Positions 1 through 10,062 of a stretch of DNA of 64,000 bases are shown piece by piece. The stretch is taken from positions 56,191,437-56,255,436 of the forward strand of contig JALGQZ010000001.1 of NCBI GenBank assembly GCA_023105745.1. The letters run 5' to 3'. The first letter of the stretch is position 1, and each line of letters opens with the position of its first letter. The notes under the pieces are model-generated. The model saw only the letters and a list, made by a program, of their open reading frames with translations, made no database searches and was not told the origin of the DNA. A program made the position numbers and the translations under genes. Source of the DNA: Austropuccinia psidii (Eukaryota > Basidiomycota > Pucciniomycetes > Pucciniales > Sphaerophragmiaceae).

Positions 1-11
1 AAATCCCATCA

Positions 12-857
12 ATGAAGGCACCTTATTCTTTTGATGGTACTAAAGCTTATAAATTGAGAGGATTTATCCAATCTTGTCATTTAATTTTCCAGAATGACCC
101 AAAAAACTTCTTCTCTGACAGGAAGAAGGTCTTATACTCAAATTCCTTTTTTACTGGTAGAGCTGGCAAATGGATTGAGCCTTACCTCTCAAATATCTTG
201 AATGAAGACCCTTTTTATCTCCTCAATAACTGGCAGTTGTTTGAAACACAGTTATTCACTCTATTTGGTGATCCTAATGAAGTCAGGAAAGCTGAACAAG
301 AGTTATACAATCTCAGGATGAAAGAAAGTGGTCAAGTTTCCTTGTACATAGCAGATCTCAGAAGTTTAATGTCAAGAATTGGAGACTGGGGGGAAAGGGC
401 CTATATTCATGTGTATAGGAGAGGCTTGGCATCAAGATTGTTGGAACAATTGGCTCCTCACACTGGAAACTTTGATAGCCTTCAAAGGATCATGGACATC
501 ACTTTGGAATTATATACCAGATACCATGAGAGGCAGAAGGAAAAGGGTAGTCATCAAGAGAAGAAGCCTCCAATCAGTGAATCCAACTCCTCCAAGCCCC
601 CTCAAAGTTCATCATCAAAGAAGCCCTATCACAAGAAGAATAACAAGGGGAAGAATTTTCAAGTGTCCAAAGACAAGCCTCATGCTGCTCTCCTCAATAA
701 GGACAAAAGATTAATTGGTTCTAAAAAGGAGAGGAGGATCAAAGAAGGCTTGTGCAATTATTGTGGTGGTAAACACCCATTTGAAAAATGCTTCAAGAGG
801 CCTGAAAATAGGCATGGGTCATCAAAAGGCTTCTCTAGCAAGCAGGGGAAAGCCTGA
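12..857 (+). CDS. gag: Gag (capsid/nucleocapsid) of element A, 5'-truncated by window edge
   Basis: Structural protein that packages retrotransposon RNA into virus-like particles. The open frame continues upstream of the window, so the ATG at 12 is probably internal. The N-terminal 160 residues form the retrotransposon Gag homology region (FFTGRAGKWIEPYLSNIL, FETQLFTLFGDPNEVRKAEQ). A Lys/Ser-rich basic linker follows (residues about 170-245), then one zinc knuckle, CNYCGGKHPFEKC (C-x2-C-x3-H-x4-C, one residue shorter than the usual spacing). The frame is intact to a TGA at 855-857. The pol frame starts 14 nt later in a different frame, so Gag and Pol are not one simple fusion here. It aligns with the interrupted gag of element B. 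Confidence 0.85.
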   Translation: MKAPYSFDGTKAYKLRGFIQSCHLIFQNDPKNFFSDRKKVLYSNSFFTGRAGKWIEPYLSNILNEDPFYLLNNWQLFETQLFTLFGDPNEVRKAEQELYNLRMKESGQVSLYIADLRSLMSRIGDWGERAYIHVYRRGLASRLLEQLAPHTGNFDSLQRIMDITLELYTRYHERQKEKGSHQEKKPPISESNSSKPPQSSSSKKPYHKKNNKGKNFQVSKDKPHAALLNKDKRLIGSKKERRIKEGLCNYCGGKHPFEKCFKRPENRHGSSKGFSSKQGKA

Positions 858-871
858 GTGGGGGTCATAAT

Positions 872-3800
872 GTGTTCAATGGTTCTCACTTCTTTCCTTC
901 AAGAGCACAATTGTGCACTCTGAATACTAGCGTCATAAAATCTTTAAAATTTCTTATTTTTTCTTCAATCTCTGACATTTTTTATAGTATTCTCATTGAT
1001 TCTGGTGCTACAAACTCCTTTATTGCAAATAATTTTGTTCTCAAGTACTCATTGACCATGTCAGAGCTCCCTGAAAAGATTCCTCTTTTCATTTTGGATT
1101 CCAATGAATCCACTTCCCTGTTCATCACCCATTATACCAAGTGGGTTGTTGATTTACCTTCCTTACCAAGCTTTGAATGGGATTTCTTTATCATATATTC
1201 ACCCAAGGGAGAAGACCTGATATTGGGCTACGATTTTCTTTACCATCTTAATCCTATTATTGATTGGAAAAATGGATTGATCCCCTATGATTCTAAACAT
1301 AAGGATTCTAGTGGTTTTAACCCTTCTATTAGCAATGACTTCACCACTTCTGTCAACAGTGTTGCTCTGGTTGGTGAAATTAAGACACCTTCCCTTCCTC
1401 CTTCTGTCCATAACCCCTCCATCTTTCCCTCTTGGTCATTACTTCCATACAGAGATGAAGTCTTCAAAGAGATAAAAAGATGTTGGAGAAGATGTTGCTA
1501 TATCTTCACTTCATCTCTTTCAAGGGGATATGGACCTTCCTCCTTTATCTTTTCATCCCTCCATGGAGGAGCAGTGGGATGGGGAGGAAGAGCAAGAAGA
1601 GATTGAAACTGTGCTGAAGGTAGTCCCTCCTGTTTATCACAAATATCTGGATGTATTGTCCAAGGTGAAAGCAGAGAAACTTCCTCCACACGGCGCCTGT
1701 GATAATCATATTGACCTGGAGGGTCTTCTACCTCCAGTTGGTGTTATCTACTATTTATCAAATAATGAGTCAGAAACACTGCGGGACTAAATTTCAGAGA
1801 ATGTAGAGAAAGGTTTCATCAGGCCAAGCTCCTCTTCAACAGGAGCACCTGTCCTTTTTGTTAAGAAAAAGGATGGTGGCCTTTGTTTGTGTGTTGACTA
1901 CCGCAAACTTAATGCTGTCACTAGGAAGAACAGGTATCCTGTTCCTCCAATGAATTGGCTTCTTACTGTATTCAACGGTGCTACTATCTTCTCAAAGATA
2001 GATCTGCGTGGTGCTTATAATCTCCTGAGAATTAAAGAGGGGGATGAGCACTGAACTGCCTTTAGAACCAAATATGGTAGTTATGAATATTTGGTTATGC
2101 CATTTGGATTAACCAATGCTCCATCTTCATTCCAAAATCTTGTGAATGATAACTTTGCAGATTAATTGGATATTTTTGTTGTAGTGTACTTAGATGATAT
2201 TATGGTCTTCTCTAGCTCTTTGGATGAACATGTTAAACATGTGGCCTCTGTTCTCCAAAGACTGAGAGACAATAATTTGTTTGCTAAAGCCTCAAAGTGT
2301 GTATTCAATGCCTCAAGTGTGGAATACTTGGGCTATGTTGTTTCAAGTGATGGCCTAAAGATGGATTATTCAAAGGTTCAACAAATCCTCAATTGGCCTC
2401 AGCCCAAGAACATCAAGGACCTCCAATCTTTTCTTGGCTTTGCCAACTTTTATTGTTGTTTCATTAAAAATTATTCCAAAAAAATCTCTGCTCTCACTTA
2501 CCTCCTTAAAAAAGATTCTACCTTTATCTTCAATGAGGAAGCTCTTAGTCAGTTTCAAATACTCAAAGAAGCTTTCACCACTGCTCCTATTCTCTCTCAT
2601 TTTAATCCTTCTCTACCAACTATTGTAGAGACTGATCCTTCTGATTATGCCTTGGGTGCTGTACTGAGTCAGGTGAATGACTCAGAAAAGAATTCCATTG
2701 CATTTGATAGTCGCAACCTCTTACCAGCTGAACTCAACTATGAAATTCATGACAAGGAACTCCTTGGCATAGTTTGGGCTCTCAAGCACTGGAGAGCTTT
2801 TCTCCTTTCTCTTTCTGATTCCTTTGAGGTCTTGACAGACCATTGTTCTCTTCAGTATTTTATGTCCTCTAAAGTCCTTACTTGTCGTCAAGCCTGTTGG
2901 GCTGAATTTCTATCTGAATTCCATTTTATCCTCACTTACCGCCCAGGCAGGCTGGCCACTTTACCAGATGCCTTGTCACGTCGGGACGACATGTACCCAG
3001 AGAGGGGGGTGGATTTCATCAGCAAGAATCCTCAAAATTTTCATCAAGTTCTCAAGCAAGGCAAAATTCAAGAGTCAAGATTCTTTTCAATAAAAGTTGA
3101 TATGTTTTCAGATGTAGTTAATCAAATTCAAAGACAAGTATGGCAAGACAAAGATTATAAGGAAATCCTCAATAAATTAGCAAGAGGAGAATCAGTCCCA
3201 GACTATTCTCTTGAACCTCAAGCAAAATTATTATTGTTCAAAGATAGAGTAGTCATTCCAAGCAATCATGAAATTCAATTGGACATTCTTCAAAAGCGTC
3301 ATGACTCACCATTGGCTGGCCATCCTGGCCAGGAGAAGACCCTCAAGCTCATCAAGAGGGATTTTTATTGGCCTGGAATGAATAAAATCATCAAGGACTA
3401 TGTGTTCTCATGTCAGCAATTTTCAAGAAACAAGAACATCCACCATAAGAAGTTTGGGCTACTCTAGCCTCTTCAAATTCCATCTGGTCCTTGGAATTCT
3501 TTATCAATGGACTTTATCACCCAATTTCCCTTGTCAAGCAGCTTTGATTCAATTTTAGTAGTTGTAGACAGATTTTCAAAAATGGCAATATTTATTCCAA
3601 CTTATTCAGCAATCACTGCTTTGGACTTAGCTCAAATATTCATTCATCATGTCTTTTCCAAACATGGTCTTCCAATAAGTATTGTTAGTGATAGAGGTTC
3701 ATTATTTTTTTCATCATTTTGGACTCAATTGTGTCAGCAGCTCAAGATATCAAGAGATCTTTCAACTGCCTTTCACCCTGAAACAGATGGACAGACAGAG

Positions 3801-4574
3801 ATTGTAAATCAGATTCTAGAACAGTATCTTTGGATGTATGTCACTTACCATCAAGATGACTGGCACACCTGGCTCCCTCTGGCTGAATTTGCCTATAATA
3901 ATGCAGAACATTAATCAACAAAACAGTCACCATTTTTCACCATTTATGGAAGAAATCCCAGCTTTGACTCAATTCAGATTTCTCAAGATACACCTGCTGG
4001 AAAGTTATCAACAAAACTCCAATCAGTACAGAAAGTTTTCAAAGAAGAATTAGAGTCAGCAATAAAGTGTTTTAAGAAGTATGCAGATAGAAATAGTGAA
4101 ATTACACCTGATTTCCAACCTGGGGACAAAGTATGGCTAGCTTCCAAGAACATCAAGACAACAAGACCCACCAAGAAATTTTCAGAAAGATGGTTGGGAC
4201 CCTTTGAAGTTCGCAAGAAGATTGGCAGCCATGCATATCACCTCAAGTCACCTCAACAATGGAAGTCAGTTCACCCTGTCTTCCATTTGTCCTTGTTAGA
4301 ACCAGTGAAGCAATCAACTATCCCAAATCAACACCAATTGCCACCACCTCCAGTAATAGTGGAAGAGCAAGAAGAATGGGAAGTGGCTCAGGTTCTGGAC
4401 TCAAAACTCAAGAGAGGTTCATTATGGTATTTAGTTGAGTGGAAAGGATTCAATGAAGACCCAGAAAGAAAAACTTGGGAACCAGATTCCAACCTTACCA
4501 GCTCCCCAGACCATGTCAAGGATTTTCACATTTTGTATCCAGACAAACCTGGCTCAAATGCCTCAAGAGTTTGA
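872..4574 (+). pseudogene. pol: Pol polyprotein of element A (PR-RT-RH-IN-chromodomain), broken
   Basis: Replicative polyprotein of a chromovirus. Aspartic protease shows LIDSGATNSF near residue 43. Reverse transcriptase shows [10 protein letters not shown] near 1892 and an intact VYLDDIMVF near 2185. RNase H shows ETDPSDYALGAVLS. Integrase shows VVVDRFSK, IVSDRGSLFF and DGQTEIVNQI (D, D, E). The last ~60 residues are a chromodomain (WEVAQVLDSKL to WEPDSNL). Defects: a frameshift near 1490 between protease and RT; in-frame stops at 1788-1790, 2052-2054, 2163-2165, 3465-3467 and 3912-3914; and loss of the last zinc-binding Cys in the integrase HHCC module (SCQQF where element B has SCQQC). It therefore cannot encode a working polyprotein. 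Confidence 0.92.
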
Positions 4575-5007
4575 TTATGGTGCTTGGTGGGGATTGGAGT
4601 TTATGAAAGTAAGCTCCTCTCCTGGCATGCACCTTTAAGGGGGTATTCTACCCAAATATGTTGTAAGCATCACCTTGGCCACTTTTTGAGCACTTGCCAA
4701 TTTATTTGGACAGGTTTAGAAGGCCTTGCAAAATCAATACCCTGAATTTGGACCTTTCATCAAGATATGGCCAAATTCCCTTTTTTCTTTTTTATTCTTT
4801 TTCCTTCTTTCACAAATTTTATTCCAAATTATGCCATTCAATATTATTCAAGACATTCTCTAACTCGAATTCATTTATGGCAAAGTTTTCTATTCTGTTA
4901 TTATGCTTGGTGGGGAGTGGAAGTTATGAAAGTAAGTTCCATGTCCTGGTATGCATCTCTGAGGGTTCTACTTCTTGTAAAACAACACCTTGGCCACTCT
5001 GTGAGCA
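4575..5007 (+). repeat. Two copies of a ~110-bp module in the element A 3' region
   Basis: Direct repeat copies at about 4575-4692 and 4901-5007. Each begins with GCTTGGTGGGGA, contains GAAAGTAAG and CTGGYATGCA, and ends in CCTTGGCCACTYTKTGAGCA. Element B has the same arrangement on the other strand (9682-9788 and 9949-10062), just after its chromodomain. Position and duplication are therefore shared by two diverged elements. The function is unknown; RNA packaging or 3'-end formation signals are possibilities only. Confidence 0.7.
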
Positions 5008-6254
5008 TCAAATGTTTGGTTTTATTTTTTCAGGAAAAATTATGGCCAAAATCAAGCAACTCACCACAAGAAGATCAATCCTCAGAATTTTTTTATTTCT
5101 ATTTCTTTGCTCTCTTTTTCTCTCAATTCTTTTTCATTTTTCTTTTATTTCATTTTCTTTTACTTGTATGTTTTATTGTTATTTTTATTTTTATTTCTTA
5201 TTTCATGAGCAGTAGTCATCACTCCCATATCATGTTTGGGGAGTCAATTCATTCAATAATCAAAGAGAAAAACACTAGTAATGGTAAAGACCAGCTACAG
5301 ATAAGCCTCATCAAAACTTCTTCAAGTCAGCCTTAAACTCATTCCTTAAGATCAAAATTGAAAGCCAAAACCCAATCAGCAAGGAATTTATGGCAAGTGA
5401 CCAGTCAAGAAGGGGATAAGAAGAAAGACATTCAAGAAGAAATCAAGATCAAAAAGAAAAAAAACTGCTTCAAATGGCCCAATTGGCCAATTTCATGAAT
5501 TTATGCACTTTGGCACAAATGGCCACATCAGACCTCAAAACTTTAAAATAGCTCATTTTTATCATTTTTCATCAAAATATGCTTAATTATGCATATTGGA
5601 AAATTTGCGCATTTTGCACAATTTTGCGCAGTTTTGCGCAAAAGGCTTCAAAAGGCCTTTTTGGCCCATTTCATCATAATTGTGCATTTGCGCATTTTGC
5701 GCAAAAATGCGCAAAATGGCCAGAATCCATTGTAAGGCCATTTTTTCATCATTAATGATTTTTTTTCAACTTTTTCACCAATATATGCCATTATGGCATA
5801 TATGCGCATTTGCGCATTTTGCGCACTTTGCGCAAATTGGCCAAAAACCCCTTTAATCACAAAATCAGGGATTTTGGCCAGGACTTCTGAAATGGTCCGA
5901 AAAACTCAAGTATTGGCCATTTTATGCCAACACTCTCAAGATTCAAATTATGATGAAATCAGGTGTTCTTGGGACATAATCCCAGGTCAACTACTTTTCA
6001 AAAGCCATGAGGACTAAAGACAAGAATGAAGAGATTCTAATAAGAATGAAGGCATTTTGAAGGAAAAGAGGGAATTCAGAATGAAGATCAAGGGGAAAGT
6101 ACCTACAAGTGAACAAATGAAGATTTTGTTTGAGTATAGATTGAAGAAGAAAGTTTAATGGGATAAATTTAAGGAATTGGGGGAAAGAACTGTATGGATT
6201 GATTGCAAGCTCATCAAGACTCACTATACTTATGGTGCTCAGAGCTCACCACTT
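4693..6254 (+). other. Non-coding 3' region of element A
   Basis: Between the chromodomain and the polypurine tract there is no conserved coding frame. The stretch holds a T-rich block (about 4770-5210), the second copy of the module above, a cluster of TGCGCA palindromes (5605-5836) and an A-rich purine stretch (6010-6180). Open frames here are Phe/Leu/Tyr-rich translations of T-rich DNA and I do not believe them. Confidence 0.6.
5605..5836. repeat. Cluster of TGCGCA palindromes
   Basis: About ten copies of the self-complementary hexamer TGCGCA, mostly as TTTGCGCA, lie in roughly 230 bp of otherwise AT-rich DNA. They form overlapping dyads such as TTTGCGCATTTTGCGCA. Spacing is irregular (about 9-60 bp), so this is neither a simple tandem repeat nor a CRISPR array. 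It sits in the 3' untranslated part of element A. Confidence 0.75.
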
Positions 6255-6269
6255 TCAAGAGGGGCATAA
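6255..6269 (+). promoter_or_regulatory. Polypurine tract of element A
   Basis: The purine-rich run TCAAGAGGGGCATAA lies directly before the LTR terminus TGTCACAGCC. It aligns with the G-run before the 3' LTR of element B, with a shared GAGCTCACC just upstream. This is where plus-strand DNA synthesis would be primed. Confidence 0.75.
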
Positions 6270-7006
6270 TGTCACAGCCAAGGAGGCAGGGGCATTACCA
6301 ATCATCTTCAACAATCATTACTTCATTGATACCCTTCAAAACCCAATCAGCAAGGTGGTTTCATTCAACATTCTCCAAATACAGTTTTCAGACCTCAATA
6401 CAGCTTCATACAGGCAAGACCCAAATACAGGATTCACCAAATACAGGCCTGTCATCAATACAGGCGCAAATACCTGTATTGACTGTATAACCTGTATTGG
6501 ATTCACCAATACAGGATTCAATCCCACATCCAACTTCTTCCAGCATACAGGCAAGTATCTCAACACTCAAACTCCAAGGCTGGTATTTCTCACATATACC
6601 AGCCCCTCTTCATCCACCTGGGGGTTTTTCCCCCAGCTAATTGAAATATTGGATTTATTATTTAATATTATTTTATTTCTCATTAAGAAATATTATTTTA
6701 TTATTTATTAAGTTAGTGTTTGCCTTCCCTCACCTGTTCAGTAGAGTCCTGGTGACTATATCCTTTATTAATCCTTTTCTCTTTTCTGAACAGGTTGAAA
6801 CAGTGTTACAGGATTATTTGTGGTTGGCTCTTTATTATTGCTTTTGTTTTTTCTCTTATACCTTTTAATTCTTATTATTTTATGACTAGGAATTTAGCCT
6901 CTTATTTCATTACTCTTATCATTCGAGTATTTTGTTCTGAGCCCTCCATAAGTAAGTCTGTTCACTGAGTGCCAGGCCCTCTTCATTTAGAAGAGCCCCT
7001 ATGACA
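6270..7006 (+). repeat. 3' LTR of element A (737 bp)
   Basis: Starts TGTCACAGCC and ends GAGCCCCTATGACA, a TG...CA pair. Its 3' half aligns with the element B LTR: the CACCTGGGG block, the region before GGTTGAAACAGTG, and the GAGTGCCAGGCC end. The U3 half differs and carries a cluster of ATACAGG/CCTGTAT motifs (about 6378-6556). It is roughly 900 bp shorter than the B LTRs because the GGCC-rich U3 segment of B is absent. Confidence 0.85.
6378..6556. repeat. ATACAG/CTGTAT motif cluster in U3 of the A LTR
   Basis: About ten occurrences of ATACAG or its complement CTGTAT, most as AATACAGG, within 180 bp. Two are inverted, so the region can fold. Element B LTRs contain a sparser version (for example 8048-8230). 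Possibly transcription-factor sites or a hairpin of the LTR promoter; not established. Confidence 0.65.
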
Positions 7007-7561
7007 AGAGCCTTCAGAACCACATGAAAGGTTTCAGAGTGCAAAATATTACTATGAAGGCATTTTATGGGATTTATTACCCCTCAAAAGAGCTTTCAGG
7101 GTTAAAAGAAGGTCTTTCAACACTGAAAAACCTAATTGAAATCTGGTTTTAATATTTTCACATGGTAAAACTATCTCAAAAACAAAGTAATATAAGAACA
7201 AATAAATATAATTTCAGCAATGCACTATTTCATATACTTCAAATTTCAATTAATATTTCTTCTCTAAAGCCATGTTTTTCAGTAATCTCATGACCACTAT
7301 CAGAAATAACAGTAAATGACTTTGAAATCTAATGTTAATTATTCTCACCATTTCACTGTCACATTAATGGTTTTTAGCTAATGTTTCAAGATATCTAATA
7401 TTCTCACCCTGTGAGTCCCATTTTGTATCTTAGACATACATAAGAGTACCACAGTATCCCTGTAGTATCTATATTTATTTATTCTTCCTGAGAAACTAAG
7501 GTTTCAATATTAATCTAATAACAGAAAATAGAATTATTCAAAAATATGGCTGAAACATATT
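7007..7561. other. Unassigned AT-rich spacer between elements A and B
   Basis: 555 bp with no credible coding frame, RNA gene or repeat that I can identify. It is presumably host DNA separating the end of the A LTR from the insertion site of element B. The last five bases (ATATT) are the left target-site copy of element B. Confidence 0.5.
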
Positions 7562-9267
7562 TGTCACAGGGGCTCTTATGGAAGCAAGGTGGCCTGGCAC
7601 TCAGGAATCAAGAACTCACTTGGAGGGCTCCAAAAGATAAGAAGAATAATAGAGATTGATTTCTTTAAAGAAGAAGAATGGGAAAGACAAGTATGCCAAA
7701 TATAAATAAAAGATAAGAAGCCAAGTCCAAAGATAATGAAGAAGCCAAAGGTCAAGAAGCCAACCAAGTGAATCCTCAATTCACTGTTTCAACCTGCCAG
7801 AAAAGGAAATGGAATTAGTAAAGGATATGACCACCAATATCCACTGACAGGCAAGGAAGAAAAAGAGAAAGGGTGCTGAATGACTAACTTAAGATTATCA
7901 GTATTTACTTTAATAATTTAAAAGAAAATAAAGATAATAATAAATTCAATATATTAATTAACTGGGGAAAAAGTCCCCAGGTGCTGAAAGGTGGCCAGTA
8001 TATGTGAAAAACTGAAAGACTGATCCTGGAAGGTGGATCACCAGCTGTATTGTCTGAATTGGGCCAATACAGTTCTGGCCATCTTGAAATTGAACTGTGT
8101 GATTGAATTGTCCCAATTGGGCCAAGGACATACAGGTTGATTGATTGACGCCTGTATGGACCAATTGAGTTGTCCAAGGGGTATTGAAATACTTGATGCC
8201 TTGACAACTGATTGAAAGACTGTATTACCTCTGAGAATACCCTTGGAATAATCCTGAATGAAATTTCCAACCCAACTCCTGCAGGGCCAGGTGATTGGAT
8301 CCTGGAATGGTCTTCTGATTGCCGCCAAGGATTGCCAGACTGATGAGTTAAAGAATCCTCCTTCAAAATGGGCGTTGGATTTTCAGACCTTGTTTTGAAA
8401 GGGTTGAATTTGGTCCTGAAAGCATCACCATTGAATTGCTGAGCAAAAATGATGCATAATGGTATATAATACCATATATGCACCACTCCTGCAACCTTGA
8501 GTACGGGGTGCATGGAGGGATGGAAGAATTCCCCTTAAGTTGAGGGGAATTCTTGCTGAGCTGGTTTTGTGGCCTCTGGTTGTTGCCAGAGGTCAGGGCT
8601 GGAAATATGGTCCATGGCCAAAATTGGGTCCTATGGGTTCTATGGCCATTTTGGTGTCCATGGGATTGATGGCCAAAATTGGCTCAGGTGGGTCCAATAG
8701 TGATTTGGTACCCACCTGGCCTTGGGGGCTAGATGGTTGCCCCCTTTTGCCCCTTTTGGCCTCATTGGATTAGGCCAAAAGGGCCCTAATTGGCCTCATT
8801 GGATTAGGCCAAAAGGGCCCTAATTGGCCGACAGACCGTGGACCATGAATTACAGCCCACGGGCCGTAGAAGCCATAGGGGGCCTAAATGGCCCAAATAG
8901 GCCATTTAGGCCTAAACCCCCCTAATGAAAGGGGTAGGCCCAGAATGGATGATAACGGCTAGGAGGCCTGGAGGCCCCTAGAAGACAAAAGAACCCCCCA
9001 GGCCCAAAATCAAAGATAAAGGCCTGGGGGTTGGTGATATGGAAATTGGCCAAGGAGGCCAATGATGGCAGGATATGGCCTGAGGCCATAAATGATTATT
9101 GGTGGCCAGCAATGGCCAAAAGAGTTATTATGTTCAAATGGCCATAGAGCACCAGAGGGGACCAATTGACCATAAAAGATATGGTGTGGCCAATTGGCCC
9201 CAACTTGGTTCCAGGTTAGAATTGCCACAACACCCATGAAGGAGGGTCAATCTTTGTGGTTGTGACA
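7562..9267 (-). repeat. 3' LTR of element B (1706 bp)
   Basis: On the minus strand it runs from TGTCACAACCAC to CCCCTGTGACA. It is about 95 bp longer than its partner LTR (15866-17476), partly through a tandem duplication of a ~34-bp GGCC-rich unit at about 8765-8833 that is single in the other LTR, and partly through an extra block near 8370-8395. Its U3 is packed with GGCC and TTGGCC words (about 8560-9200), giving it a composition unlike the AT-rich surroundings. Confidence 0.92.
8461..8480 (-). promoter_or_regulatory. Possible TATA region of the B 3' LTR
   Basis: A palindromic AT word (GGTATATAATACC, then ATATATG) is conserved between the two B LTRs. On the minus strand it lies about 790 bp inside the LTR, where a U3/R promoter could be. 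Only the sequence match supports this. Confidence 0.35.
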
Positions 9268-9284
9268 GTACCCCCCTACCTTGA
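9268..9284 (-). promoter_or_regulatory. Polypurine tract of element B
   Basis: On the minus strand the G-run AGGTAGGGGGGTAC ends directly at the TGTCACAACC terminus of the 3' LTR. This is the expected position of the plus-strand primer of an LTR retrotransposon. Confidence 0.8.
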
Positions 9285-9681
9285 ATGGTGAGCTCCTGAG
9301 CACCAAGATAAGGTAGAAGCCTGTTGAGGCTGTTGAGACGTATTGGACGTAGGGATTCCAGAGGTATTTGAATCTTGAAAAGAAAATCTTTGAACTGATA
9401 ATAGTGTTGGCATATGAATTGAGGTTGAGTTATTCTTCTCTTGACATTTGGTTTTGAAAATGTTGAAGACATGATTTTGACGTAGAATTTGGAATTAAGT
9501 TTTATAAGACAAGAAATTTAAGAAAATATAAAGAATAAAAAAGGAAAAGAAACAAATATAAAAAGAGGAAAAGAAAATAAAAGAAAAAATGAATTTTGAG
9601 GGGGAGTCCAATCTTCATTATGGATTCTGACAGTTTATTTTGAAAGTGGCCAAGGACCTGGATAACAGAATCTGATGCCAG

Positions 9682-10062
9682 TTGCTCACAGAGTGTCCAA
9701 GGGGATGTTTTAAAAGATTGTAGACCCCTCAGAGAAGTGCACACCAGGAGAGGAACTTACTTTTGGTAGTTACCAATCCCGCCAGTGCCATATATAATAA
9801 AGAATCTTGATAAATGAATGTGTTAAACAGATAATAGCTTGTGAAGGAAAATAAGAAAGGAATGGTCCATTTGCCCCAAGTGGAAATGGCCATAAATTGG
9901 AATTGATGTTGAAAACCAGGCTAGAAGATCTGTGTCCAAATTGCAAATTGCTCACAGAGTGGCCAAGGTGATGCGTACAGCAGAAAACAGTAGAATACCC
10001 CTAAAGGTGCATACCAGGAGTGGGACTTACTTTTGGTAATTCCTCTCCCCACCAAGCACCAG
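9682..10062 (-). repeat. Two copies of the ~110-bp 3' module in element B
   Basis: Copies at about 9682-9788 and 9949-10062, in the same relative position as in element A (4575-4692, 4901-5007). On the + strand each runs from GCTCACAGAGTG through CCAGGAG..GGACTTAC to CCAGTGCC or CCAAGCACC. The distal copy overlaps the end of the chromodomain frame. Confidence 0.7.

Larger units (their letters stand above)
1..7006 (+). mobile_element. Element A: Ty3/Gypsy chromovirus, 3' part, decayed
   Basis: The window opens inside the gag gene of an LTR retrotransposon on the + strand. The order gag, protease, reverse transcriptase, RNase H, integrase, chromodomain, polypurine tract, 3' LTR is that of a chromovirus. 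The 5' LTR and gag start lie outside the window. The coding part is closely related to element B but has five in-frame stops and one frameshift. About 1.7 kb of non-coding sequence with repeated modules lies between the chromodomain and the LTR. Confidence in family and extent is high; the left boundary is only the window edge. Confidence 0.93.

Noticed and set aside
4694..5336. Phe/Leu-rich membrane-like proteins
   Set aside because: Both are translations of a T-rich 3' untranslated stretch in overlapping frames.
5605..5836. Possible CRISPR-like spaced repeat
   Set aside because: The repeated word is only 6-8 bp, spacing is irregular, and the genome is eukaryotic.
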